Source: Acetatifactor aquisgranensis (lineage in GTDB: Bacteria > Bacillota > Clostridia > Lachnospirales > Lachnospiraceae). From it: a stretch of DNA of 64,000 nt. The first letter of the stretch is position 1. Each line of letters starts with the position of its first letter. The DNA is taken from the NCBI RefSeq assembly GCF_943193215.1, contig NZ_CALPDH010000004.1, positions 124,001 to 188,000 on the forward strand, given 5' to 3'. Position numbers and translations under genes: made by a program. The notes under the pieces are model-generated. The model saw only the letters and a list, made by a program, of their open reading frames with translations. It did not search any database and was not told the origin of the DNA. This document shows positions 27,048 through 34,011 of this stretch, piece by piece.

Positions 27048-27944
27048 GTGGAGAAAGCGTTCAAACTGGATTTTGAAAACGACAAAGTGGGAAGCCTCTA
27101 TGTGAACTGCTGCGGCTGTTCACAAACAGAGGGGCTCCACAGCTTCGGCCCGGCCTCCAAGCCCCATTATCTGATACATTATGTGCTGAGCGGCAGGGGA
27201 ATCTTCCGGTTCCATGACAAGGAGTACCGTCTGGAGGCGGGATACGGTTTCCTGATACAGCCCAATGAGCTGGCCTTTTATCAGGCGGATGAAGAGGAGC
27301 CCTGGAGCTACCTGTGGGTGGGCTTTGGCGGAAGCCGGGCGGGAGAATACCTGAATTCCATGGGACTGTCCGCCAGGCATCCCATCTTTTCCTGCGACAG
27401 GGACCAGGAGCTCTATTCCATCGTGCGGGACATGATGGAGCACAATACGTTTGGCGTGGCGGACGATTTGCGGCGGAACGGGCTGCTGGGGGTCTTCCTT
27501 TCGGTGCTGGCCCAGGGGGCCGGGGTGGTGGCCCAGGACGAGGAGGACAAGGGCAATCAGTATGTGAAAAAGGCAGTCTCTTTTATCCAGAGCAATTACT
27601 GCAATCCCATCAAGGTGACGGATGTGGCGGATTACGTGTGCATCAACAGGAGCTATCTCTATACGCTGTTCCAGAACTACCTGGGGATGTCCCCCCAGCG
27701 TTTCCTCTCCACATTCCGCATCACAAAGGCCAGGGAGCTGCTGGACTCCACTTCCTACCCCATAGAGAGTATTGCCCTGTCCTGCGGGTACAATGACGCG
27801 CTGGTGTTCACCAAGGCGTTCCGGGCCATGAAAGGCATGTCCCCCTCCCAGTACCGCAAGCTCAGCCACAGGGAGAAGCGCAAGGAGCAGCTTCAGGAGG
27901 TGGAGCACCTCATTGCGCAGCTGCTGCGGCACCAGGAAGAATAG
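27048..27944 (+). CDS. AraC family transcriptional regulator
   Basis: A 298-residue regulator. The N-terminal cupin-like sensing domain (HYLIHYVLSGRGIFRFHDKEYRLEAGYGFLIQPNELAFYQADEEEPWSYLWVGF, residues ~45-98) is of the sugar-binding AraC type. The C-terminus has two helix-turn-helix motifs: VTDVADYVCINRSYLYTLFQNYLGMSPQRFL and IESIALSCGYNDALVFTKAFRAMKGMSPSQYRK. The GTG at 27048 follows AAAGGGGGG and fits better than an upstream ATG. It may control the reductase upstream or genes elsewhere; no operator is recognisable. Confidence 0.9.
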   Translation: MEKAFKLDFENDKVGSLYVNCCGCSQTEGLHSFGPASKPHYLIHYVLSGRGIFRFHDKEYRLEAGYGFLIQPNELAFYQADEEEPWSYLWVGFGGSRAGEYLNSMGLSARHPIFSCDRDQELYSIVRDMMEHNTFGVADDLRRNGLLGVFLSVLAQGAGVVAQDEEDKGNQYVKKAVSFIQSNYCNPIKVTDVADYVCINRSYLYTLFQNYLGMSPQRFLSTFRITKARELLDSTSYPIESIALSCGYNDALVFTKAFRAMKGMSPSQYRKLSHREKRKEQLQEVEHLIAQLLRHQEE

Positions 27945-27977
27945 ATTCATATAGATTGATAGAAAAGAGGTATTGAA

Positions 27978-30170
27978 ATGAGAATTTTGCTCTTGTTAAG
28001 AGGCTCTGCCAGCTGCGGAAAGTCCACATGGATTGACCGGCACGGACTGAAGCCTTATACGCTGTCTGCCGATGATATCAGACTGCTGTGCCAGAGCCCG
28101 GTGATGCTGCCGGACGGCACGGAGGGAATCAGCCAGGAAAATGACAGCATCGTGTGGAAGACTTTATTTAATATATTGGAAATCCGTATGCAGAGGGGCG
28201 ATTTTACGGTAATCGATGCCACCAATTCCAAGACCAGCGAGATGAACCGGTATAAGGAAATGTGCGAGACTTACCGGTATCGGATTTTCTGCGTGGACTT
28301 CACCGATGTCCCCATCGAGGAGGTGAAGAGGAGGAATGCTTCCAGAGAGCCTTTCAAGAGGGTGCCGGAGTCGGTGATCGATAATATGTACTCCAGGTTC
28401 CGGACCCAGAAGATTCCCTCCGGCATTAAGGTAATCGGGCGGGAGGAACTGGACACGATCTGGACCAGGCTGTTCGACATGTCATCGTACAAAAAGATTC
28501 ATCATATCGGCGACTTGCACGGCTGCTATACGGCCCTGCAGAAGTATCTGGCTGACAACGGCGGCATAAAAGACGATGAAATGTATATTTTTGTAGGAGA
28601 TTACATTGACAGAGGCATTGAGAACGCGGAGATGGTGAAATTCCTGATTTCCATCATGGACAGGAAGAACGTGCTGATGCTGGAGGGAAATCACGAGAGA
28701 TGGCTGTGGCTCTGGGCCAATGACTGCGTGGGCAGATCCAAAGAGTTCGAGCTGATTACCAGACCTGTGCTGGAGGAGGCCCGAATCGATAAAAAGCAGG
28801 TAAGGCAGCTGTACAGAAAATTCGGACAGTGCGCTTATTATCGGTATAACGATAATATATTCCTGGTCACCCATGCGGGGCTGAGCACTATGCCGGAGAA
28901 TCTTTCTTTCGTGGCTACGGAGCAGATGATCAAGGGCGTGGGGAACTACCAGGATTTCGAAAAGATTGCGGAGACCTTTTTTGACACCACCCCGGGGAAC
29001 TGCTACCAGATTCACGGACACCGCAATACCAAACAGCTGCCGGTACAGGTGAACGACAGGGTGTTCAACCTGGAAGGGCAGATTGAGTACGGCGGCTGCC
29101 TGCGCTGCGTACAGGTGGACGGAGAGGGAATCCACTGCGTGGAAGTGCCCAATGAGGTGTACAGGATGCCTCAGATGCAAAGCGAGCAGACGGTGGTGGA
29201 GAGCTCCGTGGCAGACACCATCATCGCCCTGCGCCACAATAAGTATATCCAGGAGAAGAAATTCGGCAATATCTCATCATTCAACTACACGGATAAGGCC
29301 TTTTACGACAGGGTCTGGGATGCCCAGACTACCAAGGCCAGAGGACTGTATCTGGATACCGTGAAAGGCAAGGTGGCAGCCAGAGCCTATGATAAGTTCT
29401 TCAATATCAACGAGCGGCCGGAGACGAAATTTGAGATGCTCCGGCACAAGCTGCAGTTCCCGGTGACGGCCTATATCAAGGAGAACGGATTTTTAGGGAT
29501 AGCCAGCTACAATGAATACGAGGACGCGCTGCTTCTGGCCAGCAAGTCCACTTTGGACAGCCAGTACGCGGGGTATTTCCAGGAGATGGTGCGAAAGCAG
29601 GTGTCGCCGGAGCATCTGGAGGAGATGAAAGCCTACTGCAGGGAGAATGACGTATCCTTTGTCTTCGAGTGCGTGGACATGGAGAACGATCCCCATATCA
29701 TCGAATATCCGGAGAGCAGGCTGTTTTTGCTGGATATCGTGCATAATCAGATGGAATTTGAGAAATACGGGTATGAGGACATGTGCCATGTGGCGGAGGG
29801 CTTCGGCCTGAGGGCCAAGGAACGGGCCAGGGAGCTTGGGAACTGGCAGGAATTCTTCGACTGGTATTATGAAGTCATGGAGGAAGACTACGAGTATCAG
29901 GGGAGGAAAATAGAGGGATTCGTCATAGAGGACAGCGCCGGATACATGACAAAGCTGAAGCTGACCTATTACAACTTCTGGAAATTCATGCGGAGCGTGT
30001 CCCATGAAGCTATCCGAAAGGGCTACATCGCCAAAACCTCCGCCCTGACCACGCCGCTGGCCAATGAGTATTACGCCTGGGTCAGGAAGCTGCATGAGGC
30101 GGAGGACAGGGAGAGCCTGCCTAAGGATATCTGTGCCTTGCGGAGGATGTTCTACAGTGAGAGGGCCTGA
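27978..30170 (+). CDS. three-domain RNA repair enzyme: polynucleotide kinase, phosphatase and RNA ligase
   Basis: A 730-residue protein with three catalytic modules. Residues 1-165: P-loop kinase (GSASCGKST at 9-17, then DATNSK). Residues ~172-400: calcineurin-type phosphatase (GDLHG 178-182, GDYIDRG 207-213, GNHE 237-240, THAG ~298, GHR ~347). Residues ~420-700: RNA ligase/nucleotidyltransferase of the T4 Rnl1-like type (ARG and YDKFFN, motif I KENG with lysine 501 as likely AMP acceptor, motif III FVFECVD, motif IV EGFVIED, motif V KLKLTYY). The module order matches bacterial Pnkp, but the ligase part looks self-contained and no Hen1 methyltransferase gene is nearby. It should heal and seal broken RNA ends. 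It stands alone after the AraC gene; AAAGAGG lies before the ATG. Confidence 0.85.
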   Translation: MRILLLLRGSASCGKSTWIDRHGLKPYTLSADDIRLLCQSPVMLPDGTEGISQENDSIVWKTLFNILEIRMQRGDFTVIDATNSKTSEMNRYKEMCETYRYRIFCVDFTDVPIEEVKRRNASREPFKRVPESVIDNMYSRFRTQKIPSGIKVIGREELDTIWTRLFDMSSYKKIHHIGDLHGCYTALQKYLADNGGIKDDEMYIFVGDYIDRGIENAEMVKFLISIMDRKNVLMLEGNHERWLWLWANDCVGRSKEFELITRPVLEEARIDKKQVRQLYRKFGQCAYYRYNDNIFLVTHAGLSTMPENLSFVATEQMIKGVGNYQDFEKIAETFFDTTPGNCYQIHGHRNTKQLPVQVNDRVFNLEGQIEYGGCLRCVQVDGEGIHCVEVPNEVYRMPQMQSEQTVVESSVADTIIALRHNKYIQEKKFGNISSFNYTDKAFYDRVWDAQTTKARGLYLDTVKGKVAARAYDKFFNINERPETKFEMLRHKLQFPVTAYIKENGFLGIASYNEYEDALLLASKSTLDSQYAGYFQEMVRKQVSPEHLEEMKAYCRENDVSFVFECVDMENDPHIIEYPESRLFLLDIVHNQMEFEKYGYEDMCHVAEGFGLRAKERARELGNWQEFFDWYYEVMEEDYEYQGRKIEGFVIEDSAGYMTKLKLTYYNFWKFMRSVSHEAIRKGYIAKTSALTTPLANEYYAWVRKLHEAEDRESLPKDICALRRMFYSERA

Positions 30171-30321
30171 CAAGGCAGACTGCCCGTTTCGGGTTGTCAA
30201 GGTACCTGGAGGATATCGGATTCACGCCAGGTCATTCTTTGAGTGGCTGGATGGGAAAGAAGCTCCGCAGACACCGAAGGGCGATGATGTACCTGGAATG
30301 GATAATGTGGCGGCAATGTGA
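30171..30321 (+). pseudogene. excisionase (Xis) C-terminal fragment
   Basis: Directly after the RNA-ligase stop, the overlapping frame reads ADCPFRVVKVPGGYRIHARS then FFEWLDGKE. This is the wing part of Tn916-type excisionase/MerR-like proteins (usual form 'FxxVKxGxxYRIxKxxFxxWLDG'). The helix-turn-helix half is missing. It marks the left edge of the small AT-rich island. Confidence 0.55.
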
Positions 30322-30324
30322 GGC

Positions 30325-30483
30325 AAGCCTGCACAGCAGGCGAATAATTTTATTGCGCTGAACATTCGTGAAAATTTGGAGAATGATGACGGACGGCTCG
30401 GAGAGGATAAACTGTTACAGCTCCTTTCCGAGTTTTTCTGTCCGTTAAATCCGGATATTGATTGCTTTTTGAAACATCCCTAA
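30325..30483 (+). pseudogene. N-terminal fragment of a GNAT-type acetyltransferase
   Basis: In the same frame as the Xis fragment after its stop, this stretch reads NFIALNIRENLENDD and later LLSEFFCPLNPDIDCFLKHP before a stop. The FxCPLNxDIxxFLK segment is the conserved opening of a GNAT subfamily in Clostridia. The acetyl-CoA domain that should follow is absent. Confidence 0.5.
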
Positions 30484-30568
30484 GTTGTAACTTTTATAAA
30501 ATTTAGGATAGACAGGTAGTAAAGGAGAATGAAAAATGATATACTGAAAAGTACAGAAGGGAGATTCT

Positions 30569-30806
30569 ATGAAAGAAACTAGATTGGATTTTGAAAAGAA
30601 CAGGGCAGATTTAATATTTTAGAAAGAATACAATCTGAACGCAAAACCTTTGGAGATTGACTTGCTGGTCATAAAGAAGGAAACTTCCATTCAAATTGCC
30701 AGTGAAGGAAAGCTTTTTAAAGAGCATAATAGAACTTGGATTACAGGGTTCGCGAAGCGGTGCCTGTAATATCATGGAGTATAAATCTCCGGAAGACCAT
30801 TTAATG
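30569..30806 (+). pseudogene. fragment of a PD-(D/E)XK-like family gene with a nonsense codon and a palindromic insertion
   Basis: An ATG after GGGAG starts MKETRLDFEKNRADLIF, hits TAG, then continues KEYNLNAKPLEIDLLVIKK and IASEGKLFKEHN. This matches a widespread Lachnospiraceae family in which the line runs on as 'IMEYKSPEDxL'. That text is indeed found at 30771 onward, but a 40-base palindrome-containing piece (30731-30770) is inserted in between. The 3' part is lost. Clearly dead. Confidence 0.6.
30731..30770. repeat. 40-base insertion with perfect 8-base inverted repeats
   Basis: ATTACAGG (30740-30747) and CCTGTAAT (30763-30770) are perfect inverted repeats around a GC-rich centre with its own small CGC/GCG stem. 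TAAT occurs at both junctions (30727-30730 and 30767-30770), as from a short target duplication. Removing the piece restores the protein family's continuity. Confidence 0.55.
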
Positions 30807-30813
30807 TAACGGC

Positions 30814-31344
30814 CTATAGTTCTATATCCTTTTCATTAAATTGTTTCTCAACAATTTTTATATTTCCTTTATATTCTTTGCGAATCATCCGTTCCAAATT
30901 AACATATTCCGGACTCGCTTTTAAATTTGGTGTTGAAGATGTCACTATTGCTCTTGCATATACATGTCCAAATTTACGGAAAACATTTTTACACAATAAT
31001 AAAGTTCCCTTAAGCTGAATCAATGCTTTGGGCACATTAACACCTTTGAGTTCTGTTAAAACAACAGTTGGAGTTGCATCACCAATGACAAACAAATAAT
31101 CGCATTTGCTCGTATTTAATGGGACAGACTTATCTTCCGCTATTATCCCGCCATCCATTTTATATAAAATCACATGGTTTTTCTTCGTATTTTCAAGCAC
31201 ATATCTCTTTTTATTCTCTTCACACCTTACTGCTGAGCGTCTGTCCGATGACTCAATACAGCTCATCCTATTATTATCACATTTCTCTAAAGAATTACTT
31301 TGCAGTTCTCCATTAATACATTCTTCTAATTTTCTGCAAATCAT
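30814..31344 (-). CDS. putative PD-(D/E)XK-like nuclease, partner of the AAA-ATPase (candidate defence effector)
   Basis: A 176-residue protein of unrecognised family. Residues ~58-115 show the pattern of a PD-(D/E)XK nuclease core: a beta strand with Asp82 in KCDYLFVIGD, then Glu98-x-Lys100 in VVLTELKGVNVPKALIQLKG, followed by a helix. The C-terminal part (HVYARAIVTSSTPNLKASPEY and a basic helix) could complete the fold. The first ~50 residues are polar and may be a linker. It overlaps the 3' end of the ATPase gene by 4 bases, so both are made together. By analogy with Septu, PARIS and OLD-type systems the ATPase would sense infection and this protein would act as toxic nuclease. That role is inferred, not shown. 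Confidence 0.55.
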   Translation of the reverse strand: MICRKLEECINGELQSNSLEKCDNNRMSCIESSDRRSAVRCEENKKRYVLENTKKNHVILYKMDGGIIAEDKSVPLNTSKCDYLFVIGDATPTVVLTELKGVNVPKALIQLKGTLLLCKNVFRKFGHVYARAIVTSSTPNLKASPEYVNLERMIRKEYKGNIKIVEKQFNEKDIEL

Positions 31345-32645
31345 TCATCTATCTCCATGGTAATAAGCTCATCAAGTTCACTATTTGTAATAGACGATAC
31401 TTCATCAATATAATTTGTATTGATCATATGACTTTCCTCATCTAACAAAGATTCCAACACCTTTTCAGAATCGTCCACTTTATAGGCAGCGAAGTTTTCA
31501 TAAGACACTCTTAAATTTTTGGGAATAACAATCTTATTTAACTTTGTATGCTGATTCTCCACTTTTTGCGAATACAATAATATATTGGTAGAAGTAAGTA
31601 TATATGGACTATGTGTTGTTATAATAACCTTACTGTTCGTTGAATTTATCATTAACGAAATGAGACTCATAACATCCTTTTGTGCAATCGGAAATAAGTG
31701 TGCTTCTGGTTCTTCAATTATAATAAATGATTTGTTCTTTTCTAAAATTGTTGCAAAGGCAAGCATCAATATCCACAATACTTCCTGCTGACCAGACGAA
31801 CCATACATCAGTTTAACCCAATGATACTCATCAAAATAAATTTTTTCACCATCGTTCTCGCTTATATAGTCTGCTTTCAGAATTTTCTTAACAAATTCAT
31901 ATGCCTGGTCTACTGCTGCATTATTGATCTGACCTTTAATCGTTTTTACATAATCTGTAATCATTTCCGGAATTTTAGTTCCAAATTTATTTTTTGTTAT
32001 TTTTATCAGTTTAACAAATTCCTGCATAGTCAAATCCATCTCATCAGTAGAAACATCTTGTAACTGCTCAGACATGGTTGCTAACAAACTTCTTCCGGCT
32101 GGAATGTAAATAATTTCATCATTGTTTTCAAATACTAAAAACAACCGCTCATTTAAATGGCGTTTCATTACCCCCACAGCAGTTATATTATCCAAAAGAC
32201 TCTTTGTATTGAAATTATTTAAAAACATTTCAGAAGCTTCATTTATCAACCCGCAAAGTTCTTCTTTTAATTTAGCATCAAGAGAAAATCGTACATAGCC
32301 ATCACGGTTTAAGAAAATATTAATATGTTTTCCGGCAAACATATAGGAAACATAAAATTTTTGCATATGCTTAGTTTTACCAAAGCACCCTATAAACTGC
32401 TTTGTCAAATATTTCATATAATTATTGAAATACTCATTTTTATGATTTTGTGTAAACTGTGCTGCATCCATCAGATAATCTAAGGTATAATCTCTTATCT
32501 TTTGAACAAAATATATAACCTTACAAATTGTACTTTTACCAGAAGCCTGAGCACCTATAAATATCTGAAAATTTTTATTTAAATTTATCTGTGCCTCTTT
32601 TACTGGTCCAAAATTTTGTATGACAATTTTATTTTCCATAATCAA
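31341..32645 (-). CDS. AAA_15/OLD-like ABC-type ATPase, candidate defence sensor
   Basis: A 434-residue SMC/RecF-like ATPase. Walker A GAQASGKST (31-39) follows the typical N-terminal strand IQNFGPVKEAQINLNKN. The ABC signature is YGSSGQQE (281-288), Walker B SFIIIEEPEAHLFP (306-319) and the switch region ITTHSPYILTSTN (342-354). The ~230 residues in between are helical, as in AAA_15/AAA_21 proteins. No TOPRIM domain is present, so it is not a full OLD nuclease; the nuclease function probably lies in the next gene, which it overlaps by 4 bases. A TTG at 32645 with GGAG nine bases upstream is the likely start; an ATG two codons later is the alternative. The gene is far more AT-rich than the flanks, as expected for acquired defence cargo. 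Confidence 0.8.
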   Translation of the reverse strand: MIMENKIVIQNFGPVKEAQINLNKNFQIFIGAQASGKSTICKVIYFVQKIRDYTLDYLMDAAQFTQNHKNEYFNNYMKYLTKQFIGCFGKTKHMQKFYVSYMFAGKHINIFLNRDGYVRFSLDAKLKEELCGLINEASEMFLNNFNTKSLLDNITAVGVMKRHLNERLFLVFENNDEIIYIPAGRSLLATMSEQLQDVSTDEMDLTMQEFVKLIKITKNKFGTKIPEMITDYVKTIKGQINNAAVDQAYEFVKKILKADYISENDGEKIYFDEYHWVKLMYGSSGQQEVLWILMLAFATILEKNKSFIIIEEPEAHLFPIAQKDVMSLISLMINSTNSKVIITTHSPYILTSTNILLYSQKVENQHTKLNKIVIPKNLRVSYENFAAYKVDDSEKVLESLLDEESHMINTNYIDEVSSITNSELDELITMEIDE

Positions 32646-33060
32646 AAATCACTTCTCCATTGCTTTTATAGTTCATATCAGATATTAAAATTATAATAGA
32701 ACAGCCTCTAATTTACAATATATAATTGCTTATAAAATGAAACCTTCAATTTTACGTTTATTTTCAGAATACCGGCAACTATGACGAAAGGTGCAGCCAG
32801 ATGTCCCGTTTTTACATATTATTCGGGACAGTTTAAGCGCTCGGCAGATAAATCCAGTCGTGCATTAGAACTCGATTGAATTCCTTATCTTCCGAACTGC
32901 TAACCACATTTATTTTTTGTCGTTAATTCAACATTCTCCTTTATTCGATGATTTTTTGTTGTTTTTCAAATCTGGAAAAGGAATTGAATGGACAATGACA
33001 AATGCTGAAACTTCTTGAAAAATAAGGCTTTTTCTGTTTGTCATTATTATACCGTAATAG
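32646..33060. other. AT-rich non-coding stretch
   Basis: About 415 bases with no recognisable gene. It contains two inverted repeats: TGTCCCG/CGGGACA (32802-32830) and AATGACAAA/TTTGTCATT (32994-33045). The second ends just before the integrase fragment. Confidence 0.4.
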
Positions 33061-33240
33061 CATTCCTGCGCGTCAATGCTTATAAACAGAAATTGGGACA
33101 TTAAGCAGCTTCAGTACTGGTTAGGACACGCCGATTCTGAGACCACGTTAAAAATATATTCCCATTATAACAGGCAGCGTCTTAACGCGACAGAGAATGA
33201 CCTTAGCGAGATTTCGCGAGTGGCGGCAGGATTGTTTTAG
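33061..33240 (+). pseudogene. C-terminal fragment of a tyrosine recombinase (integrase)
   Basis: Fifty-nine codons read HSCASMLINRNWDIKQLQYW, then LGHADSETTLKIYSHY and a short tail to the stop at 33240. This is the catalytic end of a phage/ICE integrase: the His of the H-x-x-R box (R itself lost), the LGH box and the Tyr nucleophile in YSHY. A stop directly precedes the fragment. It lies 128 bases from the 3' end of tRNA-Pro, the typical place for an integrase at its attachment site. Confidence 0.75.
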
Positions 33241-33315
33241 CGAGCCCGTTGTTTTGTAGAACATTTTGTAGAACAGCCTCAAATAAGAGAAAAACTCGGG
33301 ATTGTGCTGTAAAGA

Positions 33316-33360
33316 AAAAAGCCCAAATCCCTTGAAAACTGTGGGAATCTGAGCTTTTTT
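33316..33360 (-). terminator. terminator downstream of tRNA-Pro
   Basis: An imperfect stem: AAAAAAGC and neighbours at about 33317-33333 pair with the complement ending GCTTTTTT at about 33343-33360. It is placed right after the 3' end of the minus-strand tRNA. Confidence 0.6.
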
Positions 33361-33367
33361 ACAATAG

Positions 33368-33441
33368 TCGGCGCGACAGGATTTGAACCTGCGACCTCTG
33401 CGTCCCGAACGCAGCGCTCTACCAAGCTGAGCCACGCGCCG
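33368..33441 (-). tRNA. tRNA-Pro (anticodon CGG)
   Basis: A cloverleaf can be drawn: acceptor CGGCGCG/CGCGCCG with discriminator A, D-arm GCTC..GAGC, anticodon stem CTGCG/CGCAG with loop TTCGGGA (anticodon CGG), and a T-arm with GGTTCAAATCC. CCA is not encoded. Its 3' end faces the integrase fragment. Confidence 0.93.
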
Positions 33442-33584
33442 CCAGCTGTTGAAACGGAATATATCAATAATAAATAAAAAAAGATATTTTGTCAAGAGAA
33501 AAACAAAGATTCTGGAAAATCAAAAAATAGTTAATCAAAATGCAGTCCTGTGCTATGATAATAGATAGCAAAGGAGGCGTTCAA

Positions 33585-34004
33585 ATGGCAAGGATCAAGG
33601 CAGAGTCGGGCGAGAAAGTTCACAGGCTGGAGGAGAAGGTGGCGGCGCAGGAGAAAGAGAACGCGCCGCTGAAGGAGAGCAACAGGTTCCTCACAGATAA
33701 GAACGCACGGCTGAAGAGCATCCCGGACAACGACAGCTTGAACACGTTCCTGCCCCATCCACCGACCAGAAGCCTGCTGAGAAAAGGGAGAACGAATACA
33801 ACGAGCGCACAGCCGCGAAGAGGGAAAGTCGGTGCCCGGGCGAGGCACAGGGAAAGGATTGTGACGACCGACGAGATAAGGGAGAGGATAAGGACGGGCA
33901 GGCGCCGCCATGCGGCAAGGGAGATAGGCAACGTGACCTCCGGGAGGCAGGCGGCAGCGAGATCTGCCATGAAAGGATGGTATGGGATTGGAGAAAGGGT
34001 ATAG
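33585..34004 (+). pseudogene. IS66-family transposase N-terminal fragment
   Basis: Starts with AGGAGG before an ATG and reads a charged coiled-coil (KVHRLEEKVAAQEKENAPLK), then a degenerate linker in which the family's 'NxSxNTSxPPSTDQKPAEKR' wording is split over two frames. It then resumes ERIVTTDEIRERIRTGR, HAAREIGNVTSGR, matching the zinc-finger region of IS66 TnpC. The catalytic domain is missing. A dead remnant. Confidence 0.6.
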
Positions 34005-34011
34005 GGAACGC

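Noticed and set aside
32802..32830. TGTCCCG/CGGGACA inverted repeat considered as a terminator of the ATPase operon
   Set aside because: It lies upstream of the operon's start on the minus strand and has no clear T-run; its role is undecided.
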